This document shows, in pieces, positions 18,603 through 29,884 of a DNA stretch of 64,000 nucleotides. This stretch comes from Nesterenkonia sp. E16_10 (lineage in GTDB: Bacteria; Actinomycetota; Actinomycetes; Actinomycetales; Micrococcaceae), in contig NZ_JADPSA010000005.1 of assembly GCF_017347085.1 (NCBI RefSeq), positions 1 through 64,000 on the forward strand, written 5' to 3'. The stretch's first letter is position 1; each line of letters starts with the position of its first letter. Below the pieces are notes generated by a model. The model did no database searches and was not told the origin of the DNA. It saw only the letters and a list, made by a program, of their open reading frames with translations. A program made the position numbers and the translations under genes.

Positions 18603-19625
18603 TCAGTCGCTGAAGACCTCACTGAACGCGATGGCCAGCCGCAGCGGGTCATGGACCTCAGGCTGCCCTGCTTTGGCGACGTCGTGATAGCGCACCTCGG
18701 CACCGAGCAGCTCGGCCGCCTCGGCGAACTCCGCGCGCTCTTGAACCGGCACCGAGGTGGGGTCCGCGATGATGCGGTGCACGTGCATTCCCGGGGCGTA
18801 GTGATGGAGAACTCGCAGGTGTTCGGCGGGGCTCATGCCCACCGTCTCGTCGGTGTGCGGTGTGAGGTTCATCACGATACACCGCCGGGCCTCGGTCTCA
18901 TAGAGCGCGTCCCGGAGCTGCGGCAGCAGCAGATGCGGCAGCACCGAGGTGTACCAGGAGCCAGGACCTAACACCACCCAGTCACTGAGCTCGATGGCGG
19001 TCAGAGCCTCGGCGCAGGCCGCGGCCTCGGCCGGGTGCAGCGCGACGTCGCGCAGCCGCCCGAGGCTGCCGGCCTTGGCCAGGGCGACCTGGGAGGAGAG
19101 CCGGCCGCCGCTGTTGACCGGGGGTTCGAACCCGTCCGGGCCCGGCAGGGGCTCGACGACCCCGGACATGGTCAGTGGCTGCCGGGACATCGGCAGCACC
19201 TGGCCGCGGGCGCCGAGCAGCGTCCCGGCCCAGCGCAGACCCTCCACGGAGTCCCCGATGAGCTCCCAGAGCGCGACGATGAGCAGGTTGCCCATCGCGT
19301 GATCATCCAGGCTTCCGGTGACCCCCTCGCGGGAGCGGAACCGGTGCTGCATGACCTGGGCCCAGGTGCGGCCCCATTCGGTGTCGTCGCACAGCGCGGC
19401 CAGCGCCATGCGCAGGTCCCCGGGGGGCAGCACGTCCATGTCTTCGCGGAGCCGGCCGGAGGAGCCGCCGTCGTCGGCCACGGTGACGATGGCGGTCAGA
19501 TGCTCAGCGGCGATGACCCGCAGCGCGGAGAGCGTGGCGGAGAGCCCGTGGCCGCCGCCCAGGGCGGAGACCCGGAACGAGCCGCGCGGGGAGCCGCCCG
19601 TGGGCGGCGGCACGATCTGGGTCAC
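18603..19625 (-). CDS. YvcK/GlmR family (CofD-like) protein
   Basis: This 340-residue protein belongs to the YvcK/GlmR family, which binds UDP-GlcNAc and adjusts central carbon flow towards cell-wall precursors. It starts with the Rossmann-like [15 protein letters not shown] and [14 protein letters not shown], and carries [10 protein letters not shown] and [11 protein letters not shown]. The start is GTG 19625, two bases after the rapZ stop, so the genes are almost certainly cotranscribed. Confidence 0.93.
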   Translation of the reverse strand: MTQIVPPPTGGSPRGSFRVSALGGGHGLSATLSALRVIAAEHLTAIVTVADDGGSSGRLREDMDVLPPGDLRMALAALCDDTEWGRTWAQVMQHRFRSREGVTGSLDDHAMGNLLIVALWELIGDSVEGLRWAGTLLGARGQVLPMSRQPLTMSGVVEPLPGPDGFEPPVNSGGRLSSQVALAKAGSLGRLRDVALHPAEAAACAEALTAIELSDWVVLGPGSWYTSVLPHLLLPQLRDALYETEARRCIVMNLTPHTDETVGMSPAEHLRVLHHYAPGMHVHRIIADPTSVPVQERAEFAEAAELLGAEVRYHDVAKAGQPEVHDPLRLAIAFSEVFSD

Positions 19626-19627
19626 GA

Positions 19628-20521
19628 CTACTCACGTCCCAGATCACGGTGGATGGTGTTCACCGTGACGTTGGGCAGCTGGCCCAGCCGGCGGGCCAGC
19701 TCTTCGGAGACCGCCACGGAGCGGTGCTTGCCGCCGGTGCAGCCCACCGAGATGTTGGCGTAGTGCTTGTTCTCGCGCCGGTACCCCTCGATCACCGGGC
19801 GCAGCGATTCGACATAGTGGTCCAGGAAGTCTCCGGTGCCCTCGTTGCCCAGCACGTAATCGCTGACCTGGGCGTCCAGGCCGGTGTAGGGGCGCAGCTC
19901 GGGCACCCAGTGCGGGTTGGGGATGAAGCGCATATCGGCGATGAAGTTGGCATCGGCCGGGACCCCGTACTTGAAGCCGAAGCTCATGACGTTGAGCCGG
20001 AGCTGGACCGGGCCGTCCTCGTTGAAGATCTCGGTGATCTCCTTGGCCAGGCCGTGGACGTTGAGGTCGGTGGTGTCGAGCACGATCTCCGCGGCGGCCT
20101 TGACCTCCTTGAGCAGATCGCGCTCGGCGGTGATCCCGTCGAGGATCCGGCCCGAGCCCTGCAGCGGGTGCGGGCGCCGGCCCTGCTCGAAGCGGCGGAC
20201 CAGCAGCGCGTCGGAGGAGTCCAGGAAGAGCATCCGGTAGGTCACTCCGGTGGCCTTGAGCTGCTGCAGGGCGCCGAGCATGTCGGAGAACAGCGCGCGG
20301 GTGCGCACATCGATCACCACGGCGAGCTTCTCCATGGATCCGGGGTGCCGGGAGATGATGTCGATCATCGTGGTGATCAGCTCCGGCGGGAGGCCCTCGA
20401 CCACGTACCAGCCCAGGTCCTCCAGGGCGTGGGCGGCCGTGGTCCGGCCGGCACCGGACATACCGGTGACGATCAACAGTTCGTTCTCGGGCGGCTTCAC
20501 CGGGGTCAGACCAACATCCAT
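19628..20521 (-). CDS. rapZ: RapZ family nucleotide-binding protein
   Basis: This 297-residue P-loop protein of the RapZ (YvcJ) family has Walker A GMSGAGRTTA near residue 20, the VIDVRTR segment near 70 and the C-terminal IGCTGG-like VGCTGGKHRSVAVSEEL near 260. In Escherichia coli RapZ binds small RNAs and controls GlmS; the actinobacterial role is less clear but probably also concerns amino-sugar metabolism, given the YvcK neighbour. I used ATG 20521; an in-frame TTG at 20527 is also possible. No strong ribosome binding site is seen. Confidence 0.93.
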   Translation of the reverse strand: MDVGLTPVKPPENELLIVTGMSGAGRTTAAHALEDLGWYVVEGLPPELITTMIDIISRHPGSMEKLAVVIDVRTRALFSDMLGALQQLKATGVTYRMLFLDSSDALLVRRFEQGRRPHPLQGSGRILDGITAERDLLKEVKAAAEIVLDTTDLNVHGLAKEITEIFNEDGPVQLRLNVMSFGFKYGVPADANFIADMRFIPNPHWVPELRPYTGLDAQVSDYVLGNEGTGDFLDHYVESLRPVIEGYRRENKHYANISVGCTGGKHRSVAVSEELARRLGQLPNVTVNTIHRDLGRE

Positions 20522-20560
20522 GCTCAAAGCGTATCTGGCGGGTATGACAAGGGTGAAGCG

Positions 20561-20620
20561 CTGGTTCAGGCGGGGGTTCAGACCTGGTTCAGGGCCGGGT
20601 TTCGGCCGGGGTTCAGGCCT
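20561..20620. repeat. Degenerate GGTTCAG array at the 3' end of uvrC
   Basis: GGTTCAG occurs four times, plus a degenerate GGTTTCGG copy, over about 60 bases in units of roughly 10-20 bases separated by GGCGGG, ACCTGG and GGCCGG. The array includes the uvrC stop codon (20613-20615) and ends shortly before rapZ. It looks like a slippage-generated repeat. Confidence 0.55.
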
Positions 20621-22679
20621 GGTCTTTCGCCGCCGCGCCGGCGGGAGAGGGTTCCGCCGGAGAGGGCTCGGCCGCAGAGGCCTCGGCGGTGAGGTGGTCG
20701 AGGATCTTCTGCGCGGTGTCTCGGCCCAGTCCGGGGACCTCGATGATCTCCTCCAGGCTGGCCTTCTTCAGGTTCGCCACCGAGCCGAAGTGCGCGACGA
20801 CGGCGGCGCGGCGGGCCGGCCCCAGGCCCGGCACTTCATCCAGCGCCGAGGCGGTCATCGCCTTGGACCGCTTGGAGCGGTGGTAGGCGATGGCGAAGCG
20901 GTGGGCCTCGTCGCGGATGCGCTGCAGCATGTAGAGCGCCTCGGAGGACCGTGGCAGCACCAGCGGGAAGTCGTCCCCGGGCAGCCAGACCTCCTCGAGC
21001 CGCTTGGCCAGTCCGACGACGGGCAGATCGGTGATCCCGAGGTCATCCAGCGCCTGCCGGGCCACGTTGACCTGGGGCTGGCCGCCGTCGACCACGACCA
21101 GGCTGGGCGGGTAGGCGAAGCGTTCGGCCTCGCGCTCCACCACCGTGGAGTCCTTGGCCTCCCCCGCCGCGAACTCTGCACCCTCGGGCGCTGGAGTGAC
21201 AGCCGCACGCTCAGCCACCGCGCCCTCGGCCGGCTCAGCCACCGCGGTCTCGGACTGGGCCTGGTCCTTCAGGTGCCGGGCGAAGCGGCGGCGGATCACG
21301 TCGTACATCGCGGAGGTGTCATCCCGGGCGGCGTCGCCCTTGACCGAGAACCGCCGGTAGTCGCGCTTTTTGGCCAACCCGTCCTCGAGCACCACCATCG
21401 AGGCGACCACGTTGGTGCCGGAGGTGTGCGAGATGTCGAAGCATTCGATGCGCAGCAGCGGCTCGGAGGCGCCGAGCGCCTCCTGCAGGTCACGCAGCGC
21501 CGCGGAGCGGGTGGTGATGTCGGAGTTGCGCCGGGCCTTGTGCAGCGCCAGCGCCTGGGAGGCGTTCTCCTGCACGGTGCCCAGCAGGGCGGCCTTGTCC
21601 CCGCGCTGGGGCACGCGCAGGCTGATCTGCGCCTTCCCCTCGCCGGAGTCGCTGCGCAGCTGGCGCAGCCAGGCGGACATCTCCTCGGCGTTGTCCGGCA
21701 GCGCCGGGACCAACACCTCGGGCGGGATCCGTTCGGTGTCGGCCATGGAGCCGTAGACCTGCATCAGCAGCTGCTCGACCATCGCGCCGGCGTCGGTGTC
21801 CTCGACCTTCTCCACCACCCAGCCGCGCTGGCCGCGGATCCGGCCCTGCCGGACGTGGAAGACCTGGGCGGCGGCCTCGAGCTCGTCCTCGGCGAAGGCG
21901 AAGATATCGGCCTCGGTGTCCTCGGAGAGCACCACGGAGTTGCGTTCGAAGACCCGGCGGATGGCTTCGAGGTCGTCGCGGTGCCGACCGGCGTCCTCAT
22001 AGCGCAGCTCGGCCACGGCGGCCTTCATCTCGTTCTCGATCCGGCGCACCTGCGGCCCGGGGCGTCCGGCCATGACCTCGCAGAACTCCTCGGCGAGCTT
22101 GCGGTGGTCCTCCTCGCTGATCTCTCCCACGCAGGGCGCGGCGCATTTGCCGATATAGCCCAGCAGGCAGGGCCGGCCGGAGGCCTTGGCGCGCTTGAAC
22201 ACCCCGGCGGAGCAGCTGCGCACCGGGAAGACCCGCAGCATGGTGTCCACGGTCTCGCGGATCGCCTTAGCCGGGTAGAACGGGCCGAAGTACTTCACCC
22301 CGGGCTTCTTGTCCCCGCGCATCACCTGGACCCGCGGGTACTTCTCGTTCATGGTGACCGCGAGGTACGGGTAGGACTTGTCGTCGCGGTACATGATGTT
22401 GAACCGCGGGGTGTGCTGCTTGATCCAGGTGTATTCGAGCTGGATGGCTTCCAGCTCGGAGCCGACCACGGTCCATTCCACGCTGGCCGCGGCGTGGACC
22501 ATGGCGTAGGTCTTCGGGTGCAGCGTGTTGACCCGGGCGAAGTAGGAGTTCAGCCGGGCGCGCAGGTTCTTGGCCTTGCCGACATAGACCACTCGGCCGT
22601 GCGGGTCGATGAAGCGGTAGACCCCGGGGGTGGTGGGGATCTCTCCGGTGCGCGGGCGGTAGGAGGTGGGGTCAGCCAT
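20613..22679 (-). CDS. uvrC: Excinuclease ABC subunit C
   Basis: This 688-residue nuclease makes both incisions in nucleotide excision repair. It has the N-terminal GIY-YIG domain (PGVYRFIDPHGRVVYVGKAK, residues about 18-37), a central UVR motif, the RNase H-like nuclease core, and C-terminal helix-hairpin-helix repeats (VPGLGPARR, VPGLGRDTAQ). An insertion rich in Ala and Glu lies near residue 490. The start is ATG 22679, because the GIY-YIG domain begins right after it; this overlaps the stop of the acyltransferase gene by eight bases. The C-terminus ends in an Ala/Pro/Glu-rich tail. Confidence 0.96.
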   Translation of the reverse strand: MADPTSYRPRTGEIPTTPGVYRFIDPHGRVVYVGKAKNLRARLNSYFARVNTLHPKTYAMVHAAASVEWTVVGSELEAIQLEYTWIKQHTPRFNIMYRDDKSYPYLAVTMNEKYPRVQVMRGDKKPGVKYFGPFYPAKAIRETVDTMLRVFPVRSCSAGVFKRAKASGRPCLLGYIGKCAAPCVGEISEEDHRKLAEEFCEVMAGRPGPQVRRIENEMKAAVAELRYEDAGRHRDDLEAIRRVFERNSVVLSEDTEADIFAFAEDELEAAAQVFHVRQGRIRGQRGWVVEKVEDTDAGAMVEQLLMQVYGSMADTERIPPEVLVPALPDNAEEMSAWLRQLRSDSGEGKAQISLRVPQRGDKAALLGTVQENASQALALHKARRNSDITTRSAALRDLQEALGASEPLLRIECFDISHTSGTNVVASMVVLEDGLAKKRDYRRFSVKGDAARDDTSAMYDVIRRRFARHLKDQAQSETAVAEPAEGAVAERAAVTPAPEGAEFAAGEAKDSTVVEREAERFAYPPSLVVVDGGQPQVNVARQALDDLGITDLPVVGLAKRLEEVWLPGDDFPLVLPRSSEALYMLQRIRDEAHRFAIAYHRSKRSKAMTASALDEVPGLGPARRAAVVAHFGSVANLKKASLEEIIEVPGLGRDTAQKILDHLTAEASAAEPSPAEPSPAGAAAKDQA

Positions 22680-23382
22680 CGGCCTCGGCGGGCGGCGCGT
22701 TGTAGCGGGCCACCCGTTCCTGGCCGCTGAGCGCGGCGATGGAGTCCATGATCTGCTCGGTGGCGGCCCGGCGGGCGGGCAGCGGGTGCTTCTTGCCGAG
22801 CTGCTCGAACTGCAGCGGCTCCCCCACATGCATCTCGAACTTGGTGGGGTGGATCATCCGGGAGTCGGGCTTCTGCAGCGCCTCGGTGCCGCGCAGCCCG
22901 ACCGGGACGATCGGCAGGCCGGTGGCCACCGCGAGCCAGCCGACGCCGTTCTTGCCGCGGTAGAGCCGGCCGTCGCGGCTGCGGGTGCCTTCGGGGTAGA
23001 TCCCGACGCCGTGGCCGGCCTCGGCGATCGAGCCCAGCTCGAAGAGCGCCTCCACCGAGGCGGACTGGCGCTGCCGTTCCACCGGGACCGAGCCCACGGA
23101 TTCGAAGAACAGCTTCATGGCGCGGCCCTTGAACCCAGTCTGGTTGAAGTACTCCGCCTTGGCGAAGAAGCTCACAGTGCGCGGGAACAGTGCCTGGATC
23201 AGCACCGAGTCGAGGAAGGACAGGTGGTTCGAGGCCACGATGAACCCGCCCTCGGCAGGGGTGTTCTCCAGCCCGGTGATCACCGGGCGGCAGGAGAGCT
23301 TCACCGCGATCTCGAAGGCCTTGCGGACCGCATCATTGGTGGCGACGCGCTCGGAACCCTGCGCCTCGGGGGTGGTGCTCAC
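22672..23382 (-). CDS. 1-acyl-sn-glycerol-3-phosphate acyltransferase family protein
   Basis: This 236-residue PlsC-type acyltransferase is likely to acylate lysophosphatidic acid or a related lysolipid at the inner membrane face. The catalytic NHLSFLD (NHX4D motif, about 52-58) and the acceptor-binding YPEGTRSRDG (about 129-138) are intact. It starts at GTG 23382 with GCGGAGG upstream. Its stop overlaps the uvrC start, so it lies in the uvrC transcript although the functions are unrelated. Confidence 0.92.
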   Translation of the reverse strand: MSTTPEAQGSERVATNDAVRKAFEIAVKLSCRPVITGLENTPAEGGFIVASNHLSFLDSVLIQALFPRTVSFFAKAEYFNQTGFKGRAMKLFFESVGSVPVERQRQSASVEALFELGSIAEAGHGVGIYPEGTRSRDGRLYRGKNGVGWLAVATGLPIVPVGLRGTEALQKPDSRMIHPTKFEMHVGEPLQFEQLGKKHPLPARRAATEQIMDSIAALSGQERVARYNAPPAEADG

Positions 23383-23462
23383 CTGATGTGCCTCCGCTTA
23401 CTCGCTGATCAGCGTCGTCGTCCTGCGTGATGATGGGGGTGCCGGTCTGTGAACTGGCCCAC

Positions 23463-26459
<2,997 letters not shown>

Positions 26460-26466
26460 GTCGTTC

Positions 26467-26503
26467 AGTGTAGAACCCCTGACGGGCTCGAACAAACGTT
26501 CGA
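26467..26503 (-). promoter_or_regulatory. uvrA promoter with LexA (SOS) box
   Basis: TCGAACAAACGTTCGA at 26488-26503 is a perfect palindrome matching the actinobacterial SOS box TCGAAC-N4-GTTCGA. On the minus strand a -35 candidate TTGTTC overlaps the box and is spaced 17 bases from a -10 box TACACT (26467-26472), which lies 7 bases before the GTG start. LexA bound here would block RNA polymerase, and the transcript would be leaderless. Confidence 0.88.
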
Positions 26504-26657
26504 AGCGAGGCCTGGTGAGCGCCACCTGGGTAACGCGGACGTAAAACCTGTGTTTCATTCGTTGCAAGAGGCCAAAACGGGTGATGCTGAACGTTTCACC
26601 GAGGCTAGTCTCGCTGTGATTCACCCCTCACGAGCCGCCATCACCCCGGAGATCACA

Positions 26658-28169
26658 GTGACCCAGACAGCCCGCCCCCACCAGACTCCCCCAACGCAAG
26701 GCACGCAAGCCACGCAACCCCCAGGCTTAGAACAGGCCCCGCACCCCGCACTGCACAATAAGGACCTCGCGCCCGTCGGCCCCGAGCAGAAGCGCTGGGG
26801 CTGGTTCGAGATCTTCAACGTCTGGACCAATGACGTGCAGTCCCTGGCCGGCTACACCCTGGCCGCCTCGCTGTTCATCGGCGCCGGGATCAACGGCTGG
26901 TTCGTGTTCGCCGCGATCATCCTCGCCGGGGTCTTCGTGAACTGGCTGGTCAACCTCTCCGGCGCCCCCAGCGTCCGGCACGGTGTCCCCTACGCGGTGA
27001 TGGCCCGGCCCTCCATGGGCGTGCTGGGCGCCCGCTTCCCCGCGACGGTCCGCGGCGTGGTGGCGATCTTCTGGTACGGCGCCCAGACCTACTTCGCCTC
27101 CACCGCGGTGGCGCTGGCGTTCAACGCCGCCCTGGACAGCCCGCAGACCGGGAGCTTCCTGGGCCTGGATGTGATCGGCTGGGTCTCCTATGTGATCGTC
27201 GCGCTGATCCAGGTCTGGCTGTTCACCCGCGGGATCGAGACCATCGCCCGGTTCCTGAACTTCGCGGGCCCCGCGGTCTACGTGGTGATGACGGTGCTGC
27301 TGGTGCTGATCTGGGTCCGTGCCGGGTCCGACCTGCTGCCCGCGGTCGGCACGATCTTCAGCAACCAGGACGTCACCGGCTGGGCCGCGATCTCCGCCTT
27401 CGTCGGGGTGGTCGGCACCATGGTCGCCTACTTCGCCGCGGTGATCATCAACTTCGGCGACTTCTCCCGGTTCTCCAAGACCGAACGCTCCATGCGGCTG
27501 GGCAACTTCACCGGGCTCCCGCTCTCGCTGGCCTTCTTCACTTTCCTCTCGCTGTTCATCACCGCCGGCGCCTATGTGGTGTTCCAGGGCGGCACCGGGG
27601 AGCCGATGGACAACCCGACCGACATCATCGCGCAGACCGAATCCGTGATCCTGGCCATCGTCGCCGCGATCACCTTCCTGCTGGCCACCGTGGGCATCAA
27701 CCTGGTGGCGAACTTCATCCCGCCGGCCTATGACCTGGCAAACCTAGCGCCGCAGAAGATCAGCTTCCGCACCGGGGGCTACATCACCGCGGTGATCGGA
27801 TTCGTGATCGGCGCCCTCTGGGTCGCGGTGATCGAACAGATCGGGCTGCCCACCTTCGTGGACACCCTCGGCGCGCTGCTGGCACCGCTCTATGGGGTGC
27901 TGATCGTGGACTACTACATCATTCGGCGCAGCCAGATCTCCACGCCGGACCTGTTCAGCATGGATCCCAACGGTCCGTATTACTACACGCGCGGCTGGAA
28001 CCTGAGGGCCATCGCGGCCTTCGGCATCGCGGCGATCTTCGCGGTGCTCACCGTCTGGGTCCCGGCGCTGGCCGCCCTGGCCGGGTTCGCCTGGATCATC
28101 GGCGCGGCGCTGGGCGGGCTGTTCTACTGGCTGGTGATGCGCAGCCAGACAGCGCCCGCTCCCCGCTGA
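26658..28169 (+). CDS. NCS1 family nucleobase/cation symporter
   Basis: This membrane protein of about 503 residues belongs to the NCS1 family (cytosine, purine, uracil, hydantoin, allantoin or thiamine importers). About 12 hydrophobic helices start after a 60-residue Pro/Gln/Thr-rich soluble N-terminus. Family landmarks include the first-helix segment FNVWTNDVQSLAGYTLAASL, GVPYAVMARPSMGVLGA and the central FGDFSRFSK. I chose GTG 26658 because GGAG lies 7 bases upstream; GTG 26616 and ATG 26550 are in frame but poorly supported. A -10-like TAGTCT at 26606-26611 suggests a leader of about 40 bases. The substrate is unknown. Confidence 0.9.
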   Translation: MTQTARPHQTPPTQGTQATQPPGLEQAPHPALHNKDLAPVGPEQKRWGWFEIFNVWTNDVQSLAGYTLAASLFIGAGINGWFVFAAIILAGVFVNWLVNLSGAPSVRHGVPYAVMARPSMGVLGARFPATVRGVVAIFWYGAQTYFASTAVALAFNAALDSPQTGSFLGLDVIGWVSYVIVALIQVWLFTRGIETIARFLNFAGPAVYVVMTVLLVLIWVRAGSDLLPAVGTIFSNQDVTGWAAISAFVGVVGTMVAYFAAVIINFGDFSRFSKTERSMRLGNFTGLPLSLAFFTFLSLFITAGAYVVFQGGTGEPMDNPTDIIAQTESVILAIVAAITFLLATVGINLVANFIPPAYDLANLAPQKISFRTGGYITAVIGFVIGALWVAVIEQIGLPTFVDTLGALLAPLYGVLIVDYYIIRRSQISTPDLFSMDPNGPYYYTRGWNLRAIAAFGIAAIFAVLTVWVPALAALAGFAWIIGAALGGLFYWLVMRSQTAPAPR

Positions 28170-28192
28170 CCCTCCCCGTTGCCCCTCCCCGT

Positions 28193-28260
28193 TGAGGGGC
28201 GGATTCTGCGGGTATCTCATGCGGTTTTCGGGCCAATCTCGTCGCAGATTCCGCCCCTCA
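28193..28260. repeat. Inverted repeat downstream of the permease gene
   Basis: Arms 28193-28210 and 28243-28260 pair over 18 positions with one mismatch (TGAGGGGCGG..TCTGCG) around a 32-base centre. The arms are preceded by two copies of CCCTCCCCGTTG starting directly after the permease stop codon. There is no T-tract, so this may be an intergenic palindromic repeat rather than a simple terminator. Confidence 0.6.
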
Positions 28261-28267
28261 GCGCAAG

Positions 28268-28338
28268 GGTGGCGTTCACTCGACGGAAGGTGGCGTTCAT
28301 CACGACGACGCCGGCGCCACATCGGCCCGTGTCACAAT
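28268..28338 (+). promoter_or_regulatory. Direct-repeat operator candidate and -10 box of the HAD gene
   Basis: GGTGGCGTTCA occurs at 28268-28278 and 28289-28299, 21 bases apart, which is two helical turns. A -10-like CACAAT (28333-28338) lies 6 bases before GTG 28345, suggesting a leaderless message. The repeats would sit just upstream of the -35 position, the place for an activator or for cooperative repressor binding. Confidence 0.4.
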
Positions 28339-28344
28339 GGCGCG

Positions 28345-29181
28345 GTGAACTCTGACTCCCTCGCCGCCTCCGCCCCCGTCCGCCCCTCCGAGAGTGCCGT
28401 GGCAGCCCCCGAGACCCGGGCCGTGCTCTTCGATCTCGACGGCACCCTGGTGGACCCGGCGGGAGCGATCACCCTGGGCATCGTGCATGCCCTGAACGTG
28501 CACGGGATCGAGATCCCGGACCAGGAGGTGCTGGACTCCTTCGTGGGCCCGCCGCTGGCCACCTCGCTGGCCAACCTGCCCGGGGTCACCGAGGCGCTGA
28601 TCCCCTCCATCGTGGAGGAATACCGGCAGCGCTACCTGGCCGAGGGCATGGCGGCCAGCCAGGTCTACCCCGGGATCGAGAAGCTGCTGGGCACGCTCAA
28701 CGCGGCCGGCGTGGTCTGCGCGGTGGCCACCTCCAAACCCACCGGACTGGCCGAGCGGCTGCTGGAGATCCAGGGCATTCGCGAGCACTTCGCCGCGGTG
28801 CACGGCTCCGCGGAGGACGAGTCGATCCCGCACGCCGGGAAGGGCCCGATCCTGGGCGCCGCTCTGGAAGCGATCGGCCTGGACCCCGCGGCCGGTCCGC
28901 TCGCCGAGACCGCCCCCAAGGCCTCGGTGGTGATGGTCGGTGACCGGATCTTCGACGTGGACGGCGCCGCGGACCACGGACTGCGCTGCATCGGGGTGCG
29001 CTGGGGCTACGCCCCGGCCGGAGAGCTCGAGGAGGCTGGTGCCTACCCGATCGTGAGCACCGCCGAGCACCTCGAAGACGCACTGGCCTCCGCCGGAATC
29101 CTGAACCCCACCCCGCAGCAGGCCCACGCCCCGGGGTCCGTCCGCTTCGTGGCCCCACGGAGTCGCCAGACCATAGACTGA
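28345..29181 (+). CDS. HAD-family hydrolase, phosphoglycolate-phosphatase-like
   Basis: This 278-residue HAD phosphatase carries motif I LFDLDGTLVD (about 31-40), the cap domain typical of the Gph/PpaX group, motif II VATSKP near 132 and motif IV MVGDRIFDVDGA near 197. Phosphoglycolate, pyrophosphate or a sugar phosphate are possible substrates. I chose GTG 28345 since it follows a -10 box by 6 bases and the HAD domain begins shortly after; the first 25 residues are Ala/Pro/Ser-rich. The MBL gene follows after five bases but has its own -10. Confidence 0.88.
   Translation: MNSDSLAASAPVRPSESAVAAPETRAVLFDLDGTLVDPAGAITLGIVHALNVHGIEIPDQEVLDSFVGPPLATSLANLPGVTEALIPSIVEEYRQRYLAEGMAASQVYPGIEKLLGTLNAAGVVCAVATSKPTGLAERLLEIQGIREHFAAVHGSAEDESIPHAGKGPILGAALEAIGLDPAAGPLAETAPKASVVMVGDRIFDVDGAADHGLRCIGVRWGYAPAGELEEAGAYPIVSTAEHLEDALASAGILNPTPQQAHAPGSVRFVAPRSRQTID
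29174..29179 (+). promoter_or_regulatory. -10 box of a leaderless MBL-gene promoter
   Basis: TAGACT lies 7 bases before ATG 29187 and overlaps the end of the HAD gene. No ribosome binding site is visible before the ATG. Confidence 0.5.
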
Positions 29182-29186
29182 CCCCT

Positions 29187-29879
29187 ATGGCCTCTGACAG
29201 TTCTCTGCTCTACGATCTCCCTGCGATCACGCTGCGCCGCATCTCGGTCTCCGAGATGAGCAACAACGTGTATCTGCTCACCGCCAAGAAGTCCGGGGTC
29301 CAGGTGCTGATCGATGCCGCCGACGACGCCGGGGCCATCCGGGGCCTGCTCGCCGAAGCCGCCCAGGACACGCCCTGCCCGCTGGAGCTCTCCGCGGTGC
29401 TCACAACGCACTCGCACTGGGATCACATCCGGGCCCTGGAGGAGCTGCTCGGCTCCCCCGCCGGCGGATCCGGCACCTCTGCCCGCCCGGAATCCGCGGC
29501 GGGTGCGGAGGACGCCGGCACCATCGAGGCCGAGAAGAACGTCACCATCGACCGGCGGCTGAGCCACGGCGAGAGCTTGTCGTATGACGGCATCGCGCTC
29601 AACGTGATCCACCTTCGCGGACATACCCCCGGGTCCATGGCCTTCGTCTACAAGGTGGAGGACGGCCCCACACACATCTTCACCGGAGACTCGCTCTTCC
29701 CCGGCGGGGTCGGCAAGACCTGGTCGGAGGCGGACTTCACCTCGCTGATCGATGACGTGGAGGCCCGGCTCTTCGCCGGATACGAGGACGACACGATCAT
29801 CCACCCCGGCCACGGTGACCCCACCACGCTGGGCGCCGAACGCGCCTCGCTCCCCGCATGGCGGGAACGCGGCTGGTGA
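29187..29879 (+). CDS. MBL-fold metallohydrolase, glyoxalase II-like
   Basis: This 230-residue metallo-beta-lactamase-fold protein carries the metal-binding THSHWDH motif near residue 74, a downstream histidine in RGHTPGS, the aspartate in FTGDSLF and the C-terminal histidines in HPGHGDP. The spacing resembles hydroxyacylglutathione-hydrolase-like enzymes. A 30-residue Gly/Ser/Ala insertion follows the first motif. Actinobacteria use mycothiol rather than glutathione, so the substrate could be a mycothiol or other thioester, but this is inference. Its stop lies 5 bases before the helicase ATG. Confidence 0.9.
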   Translation: MASDSSLLYDLPAITLRRISVSEMSNNVYLLTAKKSGVQVLIDAADDAGAIRGLLAEAAQDTPCPLELSAVLTTHSHWDHIRALEELLGSPAGGSGTSARPESAAGAEDAGTIEAEKNVTIDRRLSHGESLSYDGIALNVIHLRGHTPGSMAFVYKVEDGPTHIFTGDSLFPGGVGKTWSEADFTSLIDDVEARLFAGYEDDTIIHPGHGDPTTLGAERASLPAWRERGW

Positions 29880-29884
29880 GCGCG

